A DNA stretch of 6,425 nt from Candidatus Woesearchaeota archaeon CG10_big_fil_rev_8_21_14_0_10_32_24 (GTDB taxonomy: Archaea; Nanobdellota; Nanobdellia; Woesearchaeales; GW2011-AR9). The stretch covers positions 1,496-7,920 of the forward strand of contig PCYG01000027.1 in NCBI GenBank assembly GCA_002763025.1, written 5' to 3'. The number at the start of each line of letters is the position of its first letter. Within the stretch, counting starts at the first letter, position 1. The notes below the pieces were generated by a model, which was given only the letters and a program-made list of their open reading frames with translations, searched no databases and was not told the origin of the DNA. A program made the position numbers and the translations under genes. Of this stretch, positions 1 to 5,073 are shown piece by piece.

Positions 1-16
1 AACCATCAAGAAAATC

Positions 17-23
17 TTTATAA
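17..23 (+). promoter_or_regulatory. TATA-like box near the first gene
   Basis: TTTATAA preceded by an A-rich stretch looks like an archaeal BRE/TATA element. It lies only 8 nt before the ATG at 25 but 29 nt before the in-frame ATG at 46. The other leaderless-looking genes here have about 27 nt from TATA to ATG, so this box would suit a start at 46. It may also be chance, with the real promoter upstream of the window. Confidence 0.4.
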
Positions 24-24
24 C

Positions 25-444
25 ATGGGTGTAATTAATAAATTGATGTTCTGGAAAAAAGATGATGACTTTGATTTTGATAGTGCGTTAAATAAAGAGA
101 TGGATTCTACTGGAATGCCCCCTATGGATGACCTCGGATTAGACCAACAACCACAGGGGGTGGAAGAAAGATCTCCATTTGATCAACCAGCACAACCAAC
201 AAAAAGTCCTTATGCACCTCAACAAGTGGCAAGTCCTTACGGCCAACAACCACAACAAGCGTTTCCTACACCAGGTCAGCCACTTCAAAGATCAGGTTAT
301 CAACAACCATTTCAACAAAATAATGATTTTGACCTTATAAGCAGTAAACTTGATACGGTAAAAGCACAGTTAAGTTCCATTGAACAACGTCTCATAAACT
401 TAGAAAGAGCAGCCGGTGTTCAACAACAGAAAAAGTTATGGTAA
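25..444 (+). CDS. Gln/Pro-rich protein with C-terminal coiled coil, function unknown
   Basis: This is a 139-residue protein I cannot assign to a characterised family. Residues 1-12 (Ile, Leu, Met, Phe, Trp with Lys) could form a short amphipathic or membrane-contacting segment. An acidic Asp-rich stretch follows (13-40). Residues 41-100 are low complexity, rich in Gln, Pro and Tyr, and probably disordered. Residues 101-130 form a likely coiled coil: Leu109, Val112, Leu116, Ile119, Leu123 and Leu126 follow 3-4 spacing. The plan suggests a membrane-tethered oligomeric adaptor, which is inference. Its last 7 nt overlap the lspA start, so the two genes are probably co-transcribed and translationally coupled. 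The start at 25 keeps the hydrophobic N-terminus. An alternative start at 46 (Met8) fits the TATA spacing better and would shorten the protein by seven residues. Confidence 0.8.
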   Translation: MGVINKLMFWKKDDDFDFDSALNKEMDSTGMPPMDDLGLDQQPQGVEERSPFDQPAQPTKSPYAPQQVASPYGQQPQQAFPTPGQPLQRSGYQQPFQQNNDFDLISSKLDTVKAQLSSIEQRLINLERAAGVQQQKKLW

Positions 445-893
445 ATTTTAAAAAATTCTTTTGGATTATTGTAACCATAATTGTAGTATTAGATCAGTTG
501 GTAAAATTCCTTGTGTTTACATTCAAACCTAATTTTAAACTAAGTATATTAAAAATCCATATGCTTACAAATACTGGTGCAGGATTTAGTATTCTTACAG
601 GAAGAACCTGGTTGTTATCATTAATTTCGTTAATTGTAATAATAGGATTAATATATTATTATAAAGGCATTCCAAAACAAAAAATACCACATGTATTATT
701 TGCTTTATTTCTTGGAGGAACCATTGGAAATTTTATTGACCGTGTTCTAAGAGGTTATGTCATTGATTTTATTGATTTTGGCTGGTGGCCAGCATTCAAC
801 ATTGCGGACATGGCATTAACACTTTCAGTGATTGGATTAATTCTATATTATAGTGAGTTTCCATTAAAAGCGAACAATATTAACTTCAATTAG
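438..893 (+). CDS. lspA: Signal peptidase II (lipoprotein signal peptidase)
   Basis: This is a membrane aspartyl protease that in bacteria cleaves the signal peptide of lipid-modified prolipoproteins just before the lipidated cysteine. At 151 residues it has normal family length, and all signature blocks are visible. These are Asp19-Gln-x-x-Lys in the first helix, the TNTGAGFSIL block at 44-53, GGTIGNFIDR at 93-102 with Asn98 and Asp101, the VIDFIDF stretch at 108-114, and FNIAD at 120-124. By comparison with Bacillus subtilis LspA, Asp101 and Asp124 would be the catalytic pair, so the enzyme looks intact. Hydrophobic segments near 8-28, 58-75, 85-100 and 126-140 fit the four-helix topology. 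The ATG overlaps the upstream stop region by 7 nt and has no clear Shine-Dalgarno site, suggesting reinitiation. LspA is unusual in an archaeon, and no lipoprotein substrate or Lgt lies in the window. Confidence 0.95.
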   Translation: MVNFKKFFWIIVTIIVVLDQLVKFLVFTFKPNFKLSILKIHMLTNTGAGFSILTGRTWLLSLISLIVIIGLIYYYKGIPKQKIPHVLFALFLGGTIGNFIDRVLRGYVIDFIDFGWWPAFNIADMALTLSVIGLILYYSEFPLKANNINFN

Positions 894-905
894 GCGAACT
901 ATATA

Positions 906-936
906 TGAAATTCCATTCGGTAATGAAGGAATTTCA
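906..936 (+). terminator. Strong stem-loop after lspA, possible terminator or 3' end element
   Basis: A 9-bp perfect inverted repeat, TGAAATTCC (906-914) and GGAATTTCA (928-936), extends by a further 3 bp (TTC/GAA) across one bulged A, leaving a 6-nt loop. It starts 12 nt after the lspA stop. No U-run follows on the + strand, so it is not a classical bacterial-type terminator. It may stabilise the lspA mRNA 3' end. Confidence 0.5.
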
Positions 937-950
937 GTATACCTCAAAGA

Positions 951-989
951 AGAAAAAAATAATAAATAAAAAAACAAATAATAATTTAA
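951..989 (-). terminator. T-rich termination tract for the four-helix protein gene
   Basis: Read on the - strand, the sequence directly after the stop codon at 990 holds repeated T-runs, two of them seven T long, over about 40 nt. U-rich tracts without a hairpin are the usual archaeal intrinsic terminator. The 906-936 stem-loop lies just beyond it in this direction. Confidence 0.6.
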
Positions 990-1592
990 TTATTCTACAC
1001 AATTATGTGCTTTATAACCTAATTCCCATGCATCTTCTTTTTTTGCAAACCATGTCTGGCGTTCAAGTTTAATTTTCTTTGCCCAATCACATTTTGGTGC
1101 GTGGTAAATGTTACTTCTACTACTTGCAACATATTTGCCAGGAGAATGTTTAACCTGAAATTTTGGAGTAGAAACCTTCTTCACAGGAGAAGATTTTGTT
1201 TCGGATTCAACTGCATCAAAAACCATACTATGTGATTCTTCTTTGTGAGGAATTGGTTTATTCTTTGATTCATGTTTTCGTGGAAATGCTAACAAAAACC
1301 CAATTACTGCAAGTAATCCCAATGTCACATAAAGCGCATCATTGAAATACCAAATCAAAATTAAATTCCCTAAGTATGCTAAAAAGATGAAAAAGAAGAA
1401 ATTATTTCCCCATCCACTTTTATAACCTACAAATCCAAGAAATGTAAAGATTCCTAATACAAGAAATCCAACCAATTCTAATGTAAAAAATAACCCGGTT
1501 CCATGTATAAATAATTGTATGAATGCTAAAAATAGCACTAAAATTAACACACCGTAAATAAATAATTTAAATGAATTTTTTTCGTTTGCCAT
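990..1592 (-). CDS. Four-helix membrane protein with C-terminal Ada-like metal-binding domain
   Basis: This 200-residue protein has four predicted membrane helices (about 8-29, 36-57, 65-83 and 86-103). A polar, Ser/Lys-rich linker (104-150) and a soluble C-terminal domain follow. That domain (153-198) resembles the zinc-binding domain of Ada methyltransferases, also found in other proteins: KYVASSRSNIYH, Cys168, a WAKKI stretch, a Phe/Glu/Ala segment and GYKAHNC. Likely ligands are His164 and Cys168, then His196 and Cys198, in place of the usual Cys-x-x-Cys ending. The domain could bind a metal, DNA or a processed ligand, but a membrane-anchored form has no function I can name. I chose the ATG at 1592. 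A TTG extends the frame to 1613 but lacks a Shine-Dalgarno site, and the TATA candidates fit 1592. The gene lies 67 nt downstream of aIF1A on the same strand and appears to have its own promoter. Confidence 0.8.
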   Translation of the reverse strand: MANEKNSFKLFIYGVLILVLFLAFIQLFIHGTGLFFTLELVGFLVLGIFTFLGFVGYKSGWGNNFFFFIFLAYLGNLILIWYFNDALYVTLGLLAVIGFLLAFPRKHESKNKPIPHKEESHSMVFDAVESETKSSPVKKVSTPKFQVKHSPGKYVASSRSNIYHAPKCDWAKKIKLERQTWFAKKEDAWELGYKAHNCVE

Positions 1593-1610
1593 ACAAAAAT
1601 AAGCGAAAAT

Positions 1611-1631
1611 CAATATTTAAGGTTTTATATG
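1611..1631 (-). promoter_or_regulatory. Promoter of the four-helix protein gene
   Basis: On the - strand two overlapping candidates lie upstream of the ATG at 1592. CATATAAAACC (1631-1621) would start transcription near 1602. CTTAAATATTG (1621-1611) starts 28 nt before the ATG and would give a leaderless transcript. No Shine-Dalgarno site lies between them and the ATG, which favours little or no leader. Confidence 0.5.
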
Positions 1632-1659
1632 CTTAGTTATTTATGCTGAAATATGACTA

Positions 1660-1977
1660 TTAGAATTCATCTTCAAGATTCTTCAAAAGACCCTTCTTTT
1701 TTAAAAATGCAACTTCTGCTTTAGTTCTATATTTATAGACAACGTCCGCTTTATCATCGCCACCAAGTTCCCAAGGCTCAATGATAACAATATCTTTCTC
1801 ACGCACCCATAGAGCTCTTCGTAATCTTCCTGGAATCCTACAAATACGTTCTTTTCCATCAAGACACTGAACACGCATCCTACTCCCACCTAATCGCTGT
1901 TCTACAACTCCCAAAATTTCTTTTCCTTTTGGAATTCGTACCCTAATTAACTGTGGTTCTTCTGGTGCTTGTGCCAT
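1660..1977 (-). CDS. eif1a: Translation initiation factor aIF1A (eIF1A family)
   Basis: aIF1A binds the A-site region of the small ribosomal subunit and, with aIF1 and aIF2, supports scanning or start-codon selection and initiator tRNA placement. The 105-residue protein is close to the usual archaeal length. It has a short polar N-terminus (1-10), then the S1-like OB fold (about 11-83), recognisable from IRVRIPKGKEILGVV, LGGSRMRVQCLDGKERICRI, PGRLRRALWVREKD and the acidic-aromatic IIEPWELGGDDKADVVYKY. A basic-acidic helix follows (84-105). The family is unmistakable, and this gene is the best evidence that the DNA is archaeal. The ATG has no Shine-Dalgarno site and a TATA box 32 nt upstream, so the mRNA is probably leaderless or nearly so. 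It is divergent from the nuclease gene across 76 nt. Confidence 0.97.
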   Translation of the reverse strand: MAQAPEEPQLIRVRIPKGKEILGVVEQRLGGSRMRVQCLDGKERICRIPGRLRRALWVREKDIVIIEPWELGGDDKADVVYKYRTKAEVAFLKKKGLLKNLEDEF

Positions 1978-2000
1978 ATGATACTTTATTATGATAATTC

Positions 2001-2010
2001 TTTTATAAAG
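2001..2010 (-). promoter_or_regulatory. TATA box of the aIF1A gene
   Basis: On the - strand CTTTATAAAA begins 32 nt before the aIF1A ATG (1977). Standard archaeal spacing puts transcription start at or within about 5 nt of the ATG. It shares a 76-nt divergent region with the nuclease promoter. Confidence 0.6.
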
Positions 2011-2025
2011 TTATGGGAGAAAAGC

Positions 2026-2034
2026 ATTTAAACA
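2026..2034 (+). promoter_or_regulatory. TATA box of the PD-(D/E)XK nuclease gene
   Basis: ATTTAAACA contains TTTAAA (2027-2032), which begins exactly 27 nt before the ATG at 2054. A purine-rich BRE-like stretch lies just upstream. The same 9 bases at the same distance precede htpX. The gap to the ATG has no Shine-Dalgarno site in a suitable position, so the message is likely leaderless. Confidence 0.65.
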
Positions 2035-2053
2035 ACCCACCTCCCAAGAAGAT

Positions 2054-3022
2054 ATGGCAAAAAGGTTAGAGTCCCCTTCATCTATCAATACATTTAAACA
2101 ATGTAAACGAAAATATTATTACCAATACATTGAGAAACTCCCTACTTCTTCTTCTATCCATTTAGTGAGAGGAAATATTGCCCATTCTGTATTAGAAGAT
2201 TTTTATGATATTAACATTGCTGATTTTAAAGAAGACAATTATGAACTTAAATTCAAAGAAGCCATTCAAAAATTATTATTATATCAATGGGGTAAATATA
2301 AAGATGGATTAAACGAATTAAAATTATCTCAAGATCAAATTACCTTCTATTTTGAAGAAACGATGTTCATGCTTATGAATTGGTGTAATCAGTTTATTGA
2401 AGAATTTAATAGAATAAGAAAAGAAAAAAATATTTCTATGGGTGAAGCATTCATGAAACTCACGCCAATCCGAGAATTGCAATATAAATCAGAAGAATAT
2501 CATGTACGTGGGTTTATTGATGCAATTCAACATACTGAAGATGAAGTTCATATTATAGATTATAAAACAAATGCCCAATTTGATTTTAAAGAAAGTATTA
2601 AGCTTCAACTTGCAATTTATTCTATGATGTATTATGAGAAACATGGAATAATACCAAATAAGGTAGGAATTTTCTTTTTACGTCAAAAGTTAAGAATGAT
2701 GGATGTTGATATGGAATTGATAGAAATGGCAAAGAGAGAGATCACTAAAGTTCATGAACATACTTCTTCATGTGAACATGCTCATGAATATCCGCGAACG
2801 ATCACACCTTTATGTAAATGGTCAACAGGACAATGTGATTTCTTTGAAGCTTGTAAACCAAAAGAAACAAATGAAGAAAATGAACAATTAATTTTTGAAC
2901 AAAAAAGAGAAGAAAAACAAACAACACAATATAATGAAATTCTCAGTTCTTTAATTACACCAATTAAGAAAATAGAAGAAGAAAAAAAAGAAAATAAAAG
3001 CACATTAAATGCGTTCTTTTAA
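2054..3022 (+). CDS. RecB/Cas4-type PD-(D/E)XK nuclease with Fe-S cysteines and PIP-like tail
   Basis: This 322-residue protein is a probable DNA exonuclease or nickase of the RecB-nuclease superfamily. It opens with SPSSINTFKQCKRKYYYQYI, the typical N-terminus holding the first cluster cysteine (Cys17). His44 in RGNIAHSVLE, Asp156 in GFIDA, Asp169 and Lys171 in HIIDYKTN form the metal-binding catalytic set. Gln185-x-x-x-Tyr189 is the RecB motif. Cys254, Cys261 and Cys267 complete a likely 4Fe-4S site. The Cys254-Cys261 gap is longer than the two-residue gap usual in Cas4/AddB, while the last gap of five is normal. A charged, flexible tail (268-314) ends in KSTLNAFF, which resembles a PCNA-interacting (PIP) motif. 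No cas genes or CRISPR array are nearby, so a repair or replication role is more likely than spacer acquisition. Its stop overlaps that of the opposing SpoIIM-like gene by 4 nt. Confidence 0.88.
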   Translation: MAKRLESPSSINTFKQCKRKYYYQYIEKLPTSSSIHLVRGNIAHSVLEDFYDINIADFKEDNYELKFKEAIQKLLLYQWGKYKDGLNELKLSQDQITFYFEETMFMLMNWCNQFIEEFNRIRKEKNISMGEAFMKLTPIRELQYKSEEYHVRGFIDAIQHTEDEVHIIDYKTNAQFDFKESIKLQLAIYSMMYYEKHGIIPNKVGIFFLRQKLRMMDVDMELIEMAKREITKVHEHTSSCEHAHEYPRTITPLCKWSTGQCDFFEACKPKETNEENEQLIFEQKREEKQTTQYNEILSSLITPIKKIEEEKKENKSTLNAFF

Positions 3023-3939
3023 GCAAATGCCCTTATACTTAATGTAATAATCTCACGATAGAGGTCTACATTATCTAAGACCCATGCTTCAACGCCTGCA
3101 CCTAAAACTAAAAACAATAATGCAAATAGTAATAAGTATAAGTTAAATCCAAACACTTCAAAAAAGCGATCTGATGAAAATTTTTCTAATATCACGTCCT
3201 TTGAAATTACACTTCCCGAAATTGCTGCGAGAAAATAGGATAATCCTTCAAGCATCATATGAGGGAATACAACTAACAGAATTAAACCAAACATCACCAA
3301 AGGATTGCCCCCAATAACTGATGCTGCTCCTTTTGCAGTAATACCAAAGATTGTACCCCATACTGATGCATTCCACGAAATAAGGAAAATTGCACCATCT
3401 CCGGTTAAAAGTGCCATCATAAAACATGCCATCAGCACAAGGAAATTATTTTGTAACAAACTAAAAAATAAATTCCAACTCCACGTAAATTTATCTGCAA
3501 AGAAATTAGAGGTCAGTTCTCCTTGACCTATTTGTAATTCTCCTGTGGGTAAATTATCCTGAAATCTTATCTCTAGTTGTTCTCTAAATAAAGAGTTTGT
3601 TTGCATATTAGGAAGGAATATTGCACCTACAGAATACACTAAAATAATCCCTAAGAAAAGGAAAACATAAATTCGTACTAATTCTATATCATCCCTCCAT
3701 AGAGCTTTCAGAGAAATATTTTGTTCCATACTTTCTTTACGTTCTTCAATAGAAAATATTTTATACAATTCTGGAAGCAAAAATAAAGATGTAAATGCGA
3801 CAGCTACTAAAGCTGGATCTGTTGGGAATAACCATGCTGCAATTAATACTGCAATGATAGAATACATCGCACCCAATAAAAAGGCATATCGTCCTTTATG
3901 CTCTAACCAATCTTCTGGAAATAAATGTTCCAGTACCAT
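3019..3939 (-). CDS. SpoIIM/DUF95-like membrane protein, copy 1
   Basis: This 306-residue polytopic membrane protein belongs, by its motifs, to the stage II sporulation protein M-like family. Archaeal members have no established function and no link to sporulation. Hydrophobic segments lie near 18-38, 43-62, 88-110, 160-180, 185-205, 212-240 and 265-288. A charged stretch with EERKESMEQ (65-73) and a polar loop (111-150) separate them. Family features are a helix followed by GDGA (180-183) and the FPHMMLEGL motif (225-233), with Pro226, His227 and Glu231 as in SpoIIM proteins. It is a paralog of the gene upstream: the first 80 residues and the last 70 are very similar, while the middle differs and carries the longer polar loop. 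Its AGAGGTGAT Shine-Dalgarno site lies in a hairpin next to the ATG. It is probably the second gene of a two-gene operon. Confidence 0.85.
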   Translation of the reverse strand: MVLEHLFPEDWLEHKGRYAFLLGAMYSIIAVLIAAWLFPTDPALVAVAFTSLFLLPELYKIFSIEERKESMEQNISLKALWRDDIELVRIYVFLFLGIILVYSVGAIFLPNMQTNSLFREQLEIRFQDNLPTGELQIGQGELTSNFFADKFTWSWNLFFSLLQNNFLVLMACFMMALLTGDGAIFLISWNASVWGTIFGITAKGAASVIGGNPLVMFGLILLVVFPHMMLEGLSYFLAAISGSVISKDVILEKFSSDRFFEVFGFNLYLLLFALLFLVLGAGVEAWVLDNVDLYREIITLSIRAFA

Positions 3940-3940
3940 T

Positions 3941-3961
3941 AGAAATCACCTCTTGATTTCT
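3941..3961 (-). promoter_or_regulatory. Hairpin presenting the Shine-Dalgarno site of SpoIIM-like copy 1
   Basis: On the - strand AGAAATCA and TGATTTCT form a perfect 8-bp stem around the 5-nt loop AGAGG. The loop is the core of the Shine-Dalgarno site AGAGGTGAT, and the 3' arm ends one nucleotide before the ATG at 3939. Initiation would need this stem to open, so it may tune translation. Confidence 0.55.
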
Positions 3962-3962
3962 G

Positions 3963-3986
3963 AGGTTCCAAAAATTTTGGAAACCT
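3963..3986 (-). promoter_or_regulatory. Upstream stem-loop between the SpoIIM-like genes
   Basis: On the - strand AGGTTTCCAAA and TTTGGAACCT pair over 10 bp with one bulged T and a tiny AT loop. It is one base 5' of the Shine-Dalgarno hairpin. Its 3' edge plus the next bases read ACCTC, complementary to GAGGT of the Shine-Dalgarno site, so an alternative fold is possible. No U-run follows, so a terminator is less likely. Confidence 0.5.
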
Positions 3987-4009
3987 ATTATTAAAATTTT
4001 TAAGAATCA

Positions 4010-4879
4010 TTAGAGAATACCTCCAAACGTTAATGCCTCTTTCAATCCTTGTGCAAATATAGAAACATTTGCAGAGAACCAAGTTTCAACACCGACACCA
4101 ATGAGAAGGATTACTAATCCAACCAATAAAAGATAAAGATTGAATCCAAAAACTTCAAAAAACCGATGAGAAGCGAATTGTTCTAATAATACATCTTTGG
4201 AAATAATACTGCCGGCAATAGCAGCACATGCATATGAAGCCACCGTTATCAAAGAAATGGATAACACACTTCCGATGAAAATTAAAGAGTTTAGCATAGT
4301 TGTGGTATCTCCTGTAAATAATCCTAACCAAAAGTGAGAACTAAATAGAATAAGAGTTCCAAAAACGGAAGCTTTCCACGTAATTAAAAATGCTGCCCCA
4401 TCTCCTGTAATTAATGCAATCACAAAAATTGCAAGAAGAAAAAACAAATTTTTCTTCAATAATAATAAAAATCCGCCTACAGAGATTGCTTCAATTTGTT
4501 TTACAAATAAAATATTACCCATATGAGGCACGATTTTAGGGAGAAGTAAAGGAACTAACGCGTAAGCCATAACAATTGAAATAAATAAAGTAAGGTAAAT
4601 TTTAACCATGCCCATATCATCTTTCCATAATTCAAATAATGAGATTTTCTGTTCTAAACTTTCTTTCCGCTCTTCAATAGAAAATATTTTGTAAAGTTCA
4701 GGTAATATTAATAATGCGGTAAATGTAACTGCTACCAACATGGGATCTGTAGGAAATAAAGCACCTGCAATTGCAAGTCCAATTGTAGAATAAATAAAAC
4801 CAAGTAAGAATACAAACATAACAGACATGAAACCCTTTCGTTCTAACCAATCTTCTGGGAATATATGTTCAAGTACCAT
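4010..4879 (-). CDS. SpoIIM/DUF95-like membrane protein, copy 2 (diverged)
   Basis: This 289-residue polytopic membrane protein is paralogous to the downstream copy. The shared N-terminus is MVLEH(I/L)FPEDWLE. Both also share LFPTDP (41-46), LPELYKIFSIEERKES (59-74), a TGDGA block (158-162), an ISKDVLLE stretch (226-233) and FFEVFGFNLYLLL (240-252). It has about seven hydrophobic segments. Its central polar loop (114-130) is much shorter than in copy 1. Where copy 1 has Pro-His-x-x-x-Glu (226-231), this protein has Ser207, Ile208 and Thr212, so the conserved family motif is lost. It may keep a structural or partner role with altered activity, for example in a heteromeric complex, which is inference. 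The ATG at 4879 follows GAGGTG at a suitable distance, and a TATA box predicts a leader of about 20 nt. It is likely the promoter-proximal gene of the pair. Confidence 0.85.
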   Translation of the reverse strand: MVLEHIFPEDWLERKGFMSVMFVFLLGFIYSTIGLAIAGALFPTDPMLVAVTFTALLILPELYKIFSIEERKESLEQKISLFELWKDDMGMVKIYLTLFISIVMAYALVPLLLPKIVPHMGNILFVKQIEAISVGGFLLLLKKNLFFLLAIFVIALITGDGAAFLITWKASVFGTLILFSSHFWLGLFTGDTTTMLNSLIFIGSVLSISLITVASYACAAIAGSIISKDVLLEQFASHRFFEVFGFNLYLLLVGLVILLIGVGVETWFSANVSIFAQGLKEALTFGGIL

Positions 4880-4895
4880 TAAAACACCTCTTTTA
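4880..4895 (-). promoter_or_regulatory. Shine-Dalgarno site of SpoIIM-like copy 2 in a weak hairpin
   Basis: On the - strand GAGGTG sits between TAAAA and TTTTA, which can form a 5-bp A-T stem adjoining the ATG. The arrangement resembles the stronger Shine-Dalgarno hairpin of copy 1. The site is convincing as a ribosome binding site; the stem alone is weak. Confidence 0.55.
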
Positions 4896-4916
4896 GAATC
4901 TTATTAAATTTTTTAG

Positions 4917-4930
4917 GTTTATATAACTTT
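4917..4930 (-). promoter_or_regulatory. Promoter of the SpoIIM-like operon
   Basis: On the - strand AAAGTTATATAAAC carries a good TATA box starting about 47 nt before the ATG at 4879. Initiation near 4899 would give a leader of about 20 nt containing the Shine-Dalgarno site. This contrasts with the leaderless-looking genes around it. Confidence 0.6.
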
Positions 4931-4967
4931 TGTAAAATGAGTACATCTAACACTCAAAAACCTAATC

Positions 4968-4983
4968 GCAGCAGAGTTGCTGT
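4968..4983 (+). other. Small hairpin in the SpoIIM-like/htpX divergent region
   Basis: CAGCA and TGCTG pair around a GAGT loop, with one more G-T pair outside. The 194-nt region 4880-5073 otherwise holds the two promoters and a 17-codon open frame (4937-4990). I see no recognisable RNA gene in it. Confidence 0.25.
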
Positions 4984-5045
4984 AAGGTAGATACCCATTC
5001 GCAAACAATCAAAATTGACAATTCTTTAATTTATGACCACAACAT

Positions 5046-5054
5046 ATTTAAACA
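5046..5054 (+). promoter_or_regulatory. TATA box of htpX
   Basis: ATTTAAACA contains TTTAAA (5047-5052), which begins 27 nt before the htpX ATG, the same sequence and spacing as the nuclease promoter. There is no Shine-Dalgarno site before the ATG, so a leaderless mRNA is likely. Confidence 0.65.
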
Positions 5055-5073
5055 TGCAAAATCTAAAAGAATT

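Noticed and set aside
1593..1613. TTG start extending the four-helix protein by seven residues
   Set aside because: There is no Shine-Dalgarno site, and both TATA candidates place transcription start at or downstream of this codon; the ATG at 1592 fits better.
1701..1889. 62-codon frame inside aIF1A
   Set aside because: It overlaps aIF1A in another frame on the same strand, and aIF1A is certain.
2782..3003. 73-codon - strand frame inside the nuclease gene
   Set aside because: Antisense to a well-supported coding region; its Ser/Phe-rich composition reflects the Glu/Lys codons of the nuclease tail.
2054..3022. Cas4 of a CRISPR-Cas system
   Set aside because: The fold and cysteines are Cas4-like, but there is no cas1, cas2 or repeat array in the window, and the protein is longer than typical Cas4 with a PIP-like tail.
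3305..3526. 73-codon + strand frame inside SpoIIM-like copy 1
   Set aside because: Antisense to a membrane protein gene; no promoter, no Shine-Dalgarno site and no recognisable domain.
3963..3986. Bacterial-type intrinsic terminator after SpoIIM-like copy 2
   Set aside because: The stem is not followed by a U-run on the - strand, and it runs directly into the ribosome binding region of copy 1.
3019..4879. Sporulation genes
   Set aside because: The SpoIIM name comes from Bacillus. Archaea do not make endospores, and SpoIIM-like proteins are widespread in non-sporulating organisms.
4931..5046. tRNA, C/D box or H/ACA small RNA gene in the divergent region
   Set aside because: Only one 5-bp hairpin is visible; no cloverleaf, paired C and D boxes or placed ACA element could be made out.
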